Shown here piece after piece: positions 7,510-10,092 of a stretch of 10,092 nucleotides of DNA (the first letter of the stretch is position 1; every line of letters begins with the position of its first letter). Source of the DNA: an uncultured Eubacteriales bacterium (GTDB lineage Bacteria; Bacillota_A; Clostridia; Christensenellales; Aristaeellaceae); contig OMRS01000152.1 in NCBI GenBank assembly GCA_900313545.1, positions 1-10,092 on the forward strand. Reading direction: 5' to 3'. The translations under genes and the position numbers were made by a program. The notes under the pieces were generated by a model. It saw nothing but the letters and a program-made list of their open reading frames with translations, made no database searches and was not told where the DNA came from.

Positions 7510-7564
7510 CCGGAGGCGTACCGGCTTTACACCGGTCATCATACCTCCGGGCGGTGACCCGCCC
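7510..7564 (-). promoter_or_regulatory. competing hairpins in the transporter leader
   Basis: CCGGAGG (7510-7516) pairs with CCTCCGG (7544-7550), with an inner ACCGG (7520-7524)/CCGGT (7532-7536) helix separated by an asymmetric internal loop. GGGCGG (7549-7554)/CCGCCC (7559-7564) overlaps the outer stem by two bases, so the two cannot both form fully. This lies in the predicted 375-base 5' leader of the transporter operon. No known riboswitch signature was recognised. Confidence 0.4.
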
Positions 7565-7610
7565 CTGCCGGCAGCACCAACAGAGGAAGATCAGGCCTTC
7601 CGCGCCTGCG

Positions 7611-7666
7611 CATCCTTCGGTTCTCCGGTCAGGATCCGCCATGGCGCCTATCCCGCCCGAAGAATG
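7611..7666 (-). promoter_or_regulatory. 5'-terminal helix of the transporter leader
   Basis: On the minus strand CATTCTTCGG (7666-7657) pairs over 10 bp, with one U-G pair, with CCGAAGGATG (7620-7611), enclosing 36 bases. Inside, GGGAT can pair with ATCCT around a GC-rich loop. The first paired base coincides with the predicted transcription start, so the mRNA would begin in a helix. Confidence 0.45.
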
Positions 7667-7671
7667 AGGAC

Positions 7672-7700
7672 ATGATATCCTTCAATGATTATCAAGTCAA
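7672..7700 (-). promoter_or_regulatory. promoter of the transporter operon
   Basis: On the minus strand the -35 is TTGACT (7700-7695), the spacer is 17 bases and the -10 is TATCAT (7677-7672). Each hexamer matches the consensus at five of six positions. The start would be near 7665, giving a leader of about 375 bases before the binding-protein ATG. Confidence 0.6.
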
Positions 7701-7734
7701 TAGACAAACCCATCTTTAGCCATCGAAGTTCCGG

Positions 7735-7759
7735 ATGGCCGGCCATAGGCATTTTCTAT
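7735..7759. promoter_or_regulatory. candidate LysR-type operator plus palindrome
   Basis: ATAG-N7-CTAT (7745-7759) fits the T-N11-A partial dyad bound by LysR-type regulators. It overlaps a perfect 12-bp palindrome, ATGGCCGGCCAT (7735-7746). Both lie between the two divergent promoters; the box centre is about 87 bases upstream of the transporter start, somewhat further than the usual -65. This is the natural binding region for the regulator encoded at 8351-9304. Confidence 0.4.
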
Positions 7760-7849
7760 ACCGTTCTCCACACGAGGTCATCCTCCGCGGCAGGATCCGC
7801 TCCTCCTCTTCAATAAACTGTTTTATCGATCAACTTCATCAATTTATTC

Positions 7850-7878
7850 TTGACAGCCTCCCCCTTCGGACTTACGAT
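7850..7878 (+). promoter_or_regulatory. plus-strand promoter toward the LysR gene
   Basis: A perfect TTGACA -35 (7850-7855), a 17-base spacer and TACGAT (7873-7878, four of six) make a sigma-A-type promoter. Transcription would start near 7885 and run into the structured leader and terminator ending at 8090, then toward the LysR gene. Confidence 0.6.
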
Positions 7879-7884
7879 ACCCCA

Positions 7885-8090
7885 CATCATCAGATCTGTG
7901 CCGGGGTGGGTGATATATGACGCTTTACATGACTGTGCTTCCCTGAAAGCTGATCACAAAGTCAGCTCCTTTGGCATGCGCTGCATGCCCCGGCAGGCTT
8001 CCACTCCTGCATACGCAGGCAGATCACCGCCGTTTTCGCATGCACCTGTCCGGCCTCAGGGTAAGTTTCCGGTCAGGTGCTTTTTTCTTT
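7885..8090 (+). ncRNA. terminated leader RNA with 9-codon ORF
   Basis: This is a predicted transcript of about 205 bases bounded by the promoter at 7850-7878 and the terminator at 8042-8090. A GGGTGGGTGATAT block (7904-7916), identical to the one in front of the LysR start, precedes a short ORF at 7917-7946 (MTLYMTVLP, stop). Hairpins follow: AGCTGA/TCAGCT around 7949-7968, GGCATGC/GCATGCC around 7973-7989 and CCTGC/GCAGG around 8005-8020. CCGG (7901-7904) and GGTG (7909-7912) can pair with CCGG (8050-8053) and CACC (8043-8046) in the terminator arm, an alternative fold. The layout resembles an attenuator; a free-standing small RNA is equally possible. Confidence 0.35.
8042..8090 (+). terminator. 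strong intrinsic terminator upstream of LysR
   Basis: GCACCTGTCCGG (8042-8053) pairs with CCGGTCAGGTGC (8069-8080) with a single T-T mismatch and a 15-base loop. TTTTTTCTTT follows. It would stop transcription from the 7850 promoter unless an alternative fold or a factor prevents it. Confidence 0.8.
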
Positions 8091-8104
8091 GAGGAGGGAT
8101 GAAC

Positions 8105-8260
8105 ATGGCAGACTGTCGCCGATACCATGGGGTTGTCACCGTTGACCCGGGTGTCCCGGATCAACGAACCCGGGTCCTTCGAAGCCGCAGGTCTGCCTGC
8201 GCAAGGGAGGGTCATCTTCGCGGGATCCGCGGCGCCGGAGGCGCCCAGGATACTCATTGA
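8105..8260 (+). CDS. possible 51-codon small ORF
   Basis: The ATG at 8105 follows GAGGAGGG at ideal spacing, directly after the terminator. The product (MADCRRYHGVVTVDPGV, then Arg-rich) matches nothing I know. The neighbouring frame (8103-8283) is free of stops and has a more ordinary amino acid make-up (DTMGLSPLTRVSRINEPGSF), but lacks a good start, so a frameshifted remnant is possible. A 9-bp perfect inverted repeat, GACCCGGGT (8144-8152) with ACCCGGGTC (8168-8176), lies inside and may be an operator or hairpin. Confidence 0.25.
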   Translation: MADCRRYHGVVTVDPGVPDQRTRVLRSRRSACAREGHLRGIRGAGGAQDTH

Positions 8261-8350
8261 CAGCGGTGCAGGTGCACCCGCATGACGCTTTTCCCCGGCC
8301 GGGGGACCGGGTTTTCAGCAAGGGACTATATGATGGGTGGGTGATATTTC

Positions 8351-9304
8351 ATGACTTTGCAGCAGCTCAGCTATGTGGTGGCCATCTCGGAAGCGGGCAC
8401 CTTCAACAAGGCGGCAGAAAGGCTCTTTATTTCCCAGCCCTCCCTGACCAGTGCGGTCAAGGAGCTGGAAAAGGAGTTGGGACTGACCCTGTTCAACCGG
8501 ACAGGCCGCGGGGCAACCCTGACCGCGGACGGCAGCGCTTTTCTGCCGTATGCCCGCAGCGTACTGACACAGTTTGAAGGACTGATGGACGTATTCGGAA
8601 AACAGGGAAAACGCAGACAGAAGTTTGCGGTCTCCACGCAGCATTATTCCTTCGCGGTAAAAGCCTTTGTCCGGCTGACCGGCGGCCTGGATGTGGCCGA
8701 ATATGAATTCGCCCTTCGTGAAACGCGCACAAAGCAGGTGATTGACGATGTGTCGGCGGCGCGAAGCGAGATCGGGATCCTCTATCTCAGCGATTTCAAC
8801 CGCAAGGTCATCGAAAAAATGATGTCGGCCGGCAATGTGGTCTTCCATCCTCTGATTGACTGTCATGCCTATGTCTATCTGTGGAAAAAGCATCCGCTGG
8901 CAAAGAACCGCTCGATTTCCTTTGAGGACCTTGCCCCCTACCCCTGCCTGTCTTTTGAACAGGGGGATGAAAGCAATTTCTATCTGGCGGAGGAAATCCT
9001 GTCCACCAACAGTTATCCCCGGATGATCAAATGCTGTGACCGGGCCACCATCCTGAACCTGATGATCGGGCTTTACGGCTACACCCTGTGTTCCGGAATC
9101 ATCTGCGAGGAGCTGAACGGCAGCGACTATCTTGCAGTTCCCTATGAAGCGGATGCGGAGAATCCCAACAGCCTCATGGAGATCGGATACCTGACGCGAA
9201 AGGACAGCCTGCCCAGCGAACTGGGAAAGCGGTACATCGAGGAGCTCAGGGCAACTCTGCTCGCAGAGAAGGGAGGCGCCCGGGATGCCCATCCGGAGCA
9301 ATGA
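8351..9304 (+). CDS. LysR-type transcriptional regulator
   Basis: This is a LysR-type DNA-binding regulator of 317 residues, slightly longer than the usual 300. The winged helix-turn-helix fills residues 1-60 (LSYVVAISEAGTFNKAAERL, then FISQPSLTSAVKELEKELG and LFNRTGRGATLTADG). A linker helix follows to about 90, and the effector domain (about 90-305) begins near KFAVSTQHYSFAV. The ATG at 8351 is preceded by GGTGAT 5 bases upstream. The gene is divergent from the amino acid transporter operon with 1061 bases between the starts, the usual arrangement for a LysR regulator and its target. The effector is unknown; the transported amino acid or a related metabolite is an inference. Its own transcription may depend on passing the terminator at 8042-8090, since I see no convincing promoter between 8091 and 8350. 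The last 12 or so residues look like a disordered tail. Confidence 0.92.
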   Translation: MTLQQLSYVVAISEAGTFNKAAERLFISQPSLTSAVKELEKELGLTLFNRTGRGATLTADGSAFLPYARSVLTQFEGLMDVFGKQGKRRQKFAVSTQHYSFAVKAFVRLTGGLDVAEYEFALRETRTKQVIDDVSAARSEIGILYLSDFNRKVIEKMMSAGNVVFHPLIDCHAYVYLWKKHPLAKNRSISFEDLAPYPCLSFEQGDESNFYLAEEILSTNSYPRMIKCCDRATILNLMIGLYGYTLCSGIICEELNGSDYLAVPYEADAENPNSLMEIGYLTRKDSLPSELGKRYIEELRATLLAEKGGARDAHPEQ

Positions 9305-9866
9305 ACAGGTGCCCGCTGTGCGATTGCGCATAAGGAACAGATTTTCGTCATGATGGTATCCCGGGCGACCCGTCAGGACATTCGCCATCCGGAGATTGCC
9401 ATCCTGAATCCGATGCCGAACAAGGAGCACCCGGAGATGCAGGTCGTCCTTCCTGCGCCAGTACACACAGCTGCCGTCACATCACGGAAGAGACTCTGCT
9501 GAGGGTACCGGGCCTTTTTCCGGGTCAGGAACCATTGAATCAGAAAAGGCCGGGAACTGCCTGCTGCACGGCAGGGCGAATGCGGACGGTTCATCACGGG
9601 ACATCCTGAATAAAGCCGTGCTGCCTTTCCAGCTGAAATCTGTTCGGGGCCAGGCGAAGGGGATTGCTCCATTGATTCCGGCACGGCATTCTTCCTGAAA
9701 CAATCCGTCAGGGATTCCACTGTTCCCGTGGAAAGACCTGTCCCCCTCTGCTTTTTGCCAATTGGCGAAATGACGAGGTCTGCCAGCAGCTCCCTGTCGT
9801 CCGGGCCTGAATCTCCGGATGGAGAACCTATAGTCTCTGCCTATGGAGATCCATTCGCCATTCGTA
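9305..9866. other. spacer downstream of LysR, no convincing gene
   Basis: In the LysR frame, the sequence after the stop stays open to 9502 and reads like protein (IFVMMVSRATRQDIRHPEIA and onward), with an ATG at 9350 but a poor ribosome binding site. A minus-strand frame at 9482-9874 (TTG start) has no recognised family and no ribosome binding site. Short inverted repeats occur, such as GGCCTTTT/AAAAGGCC around 9513-9552 and GCCAATTGGC near 9757-9766. It may contain decayed coding sequence. Confidence 0.35.
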
Positions 9867-9896
9867 TTGGACAATAATCTACTTCATCGATAGAAT
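9867..9896 (+). promoter_or_regulatory. weak candidate promoter
   Basis: TAGAAT (9891-9896) is a good -10. The -35 candidate TTGGAC (9867-9872), at an 18-base spacing, is poor. It sits in an AT-rich patch just before the short ORF at 9926. Confidence 0.3.
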
Positions 9897-9925
9897 TAGT
9901 GCATCAAAGAAAGGAGGGCTCACAG

Positions 9926-10084
9926 ATGACGAGACGATGTCCCCGCAGCGCAGCCTGCCGCACCTTCGTTCCCGCTCTGTTGAGCCGGAATCGAATGCAC
10001 CGTGCGATCCCCCGGCAGACACAGTCCGGGTTTCAGCTTTCTTTCATTCCCGGCCCGGATCCGGGATGCACTTTTGACAGATGA
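9926..10084 (+). CDS. possible 52-codon small ORF
   Basis: The ATG at 9926 follows AAAGGAGGG with 7 bases between, one of the best ribosome binding sites in the window. The product (MTRRCPRSAACRTFVPALLS and onward) is Arg-, Pro- and Cys-rich, with no hydrophobic segment or known domain, and ends at TGA 10082-10084 just before the window edge. The composition is what GC-rich non-coding DNA would give, so translation is doubtful in spite of the start signal. Confidence 0.3.
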   Translation: MTRRCPRSAACRTFVPALLSRNRMHRAIPRQTQSGFQLSFIPGPDPGCTFDR

Positions 10085-10092
10085 TTCAGAAA

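Noticed and set aside
7600..7670. Possible glutamine or glycine riboswitch in the transporter leader
   Set aside because: CCGAAGGATGCGC and GGAGAACCGAAGG recall parts of those consensuses, but the remaining conserved blocks are missing.
7487..7675. 62-codon plus-strand open frame
   Set aside because: It has no proper start signal and overlaps the structured transporter leader on the other strand.
9301..9333. ORF MNRCPLCDCA overlapping the LysR stop (ATGA)
   Set aside because: The Cys pairs are eye-catching, but it is only ten codons long and has no ribosome binding site of its own.
8315..9466. 383-codon minus-strand open frame
   Set aside because: It is antisense to the clear LysR gene and its product lacks any domain; the openness follows from the codon bias of the real gene.
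1..10092. CRISPR array, tRNA, rRNA or transposase
   Set aside because: I looked for regularly spaced repeats, tRNA-like folds and transposase motifs and saw none.

Overview
The window looks like a piece of a moderately GC-rich Gram-positive (Firmicutes/Clostridia-type) chromosome. Start sites are mostly preceded by AGGAGG-like ribosome binding sites, several genes start with GTG, terminators are classical hairpin plus T-run, and the transport and regulatory proteins resemble clostridial and actinobacterial families. A Christensenellales-like bacterium is a guess from the style of the secretion signals (LLFSISALAE); nothing here fixes the taxon.

Layout from left to right. Positions 1-234 hold nothing identifiable. 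A well-formed promoter (about 235-263) and a strongly folded leader precede a secreted 487-residue protein built of fibronectin-III-like repeats (491-1954, +). It is followed by its terminator and a roughly 500-base spacer rich in perfect inverted repeats. On the minus strand, an HD-GYP phosphohydrolase (coding part 2471-3499) keeps only the end of a HAMP segment before its catalytic domain. A minus-strand terminator lies just upstream of its likely start.

The centre is a four-gene minus-strand operon for a polar amino acid ABC transporter. The order is binding protein (7289-6381), permease (6312-5653), permease (5656-4823) and ATPase (4823-4074). ATPase motifs and the N-terminus of the second permease match, from memory, the GluABCD glutamate uptake system of corynebacteria. 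A LysR-type regulator (8351-9304, +) is divergent from it and is the obvious candidate controller.

The 1061 bases between the binding protein and the LysR gene are the most information-rich non-coding part. They hold two outward-facing sigma-A-type promoters, a LysR-type box (ATAG-N7-CTAT), a 12-bp palindrome, and long structured leaders on both sides. The LysR-side leader has a possible 9-codon ORF, hairpins and a strong intrinsic terminator, an attenuation-like layout. The transporter-side leader begins with a 10-bp helix at the predicted transcript 5' end.

The right end (9305-10092) has no convincing gene, only a short ORF with a strong ribosome binding site (9926-10084) and possible coding remnants. 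I see no CRISPR array, tRNA, rRNA, integrase or transposase. The best candidates for something undescribed are the RNA leaders and the truncated, ligand-substituted HD-GYP protein; the transporter itself is ordinary.
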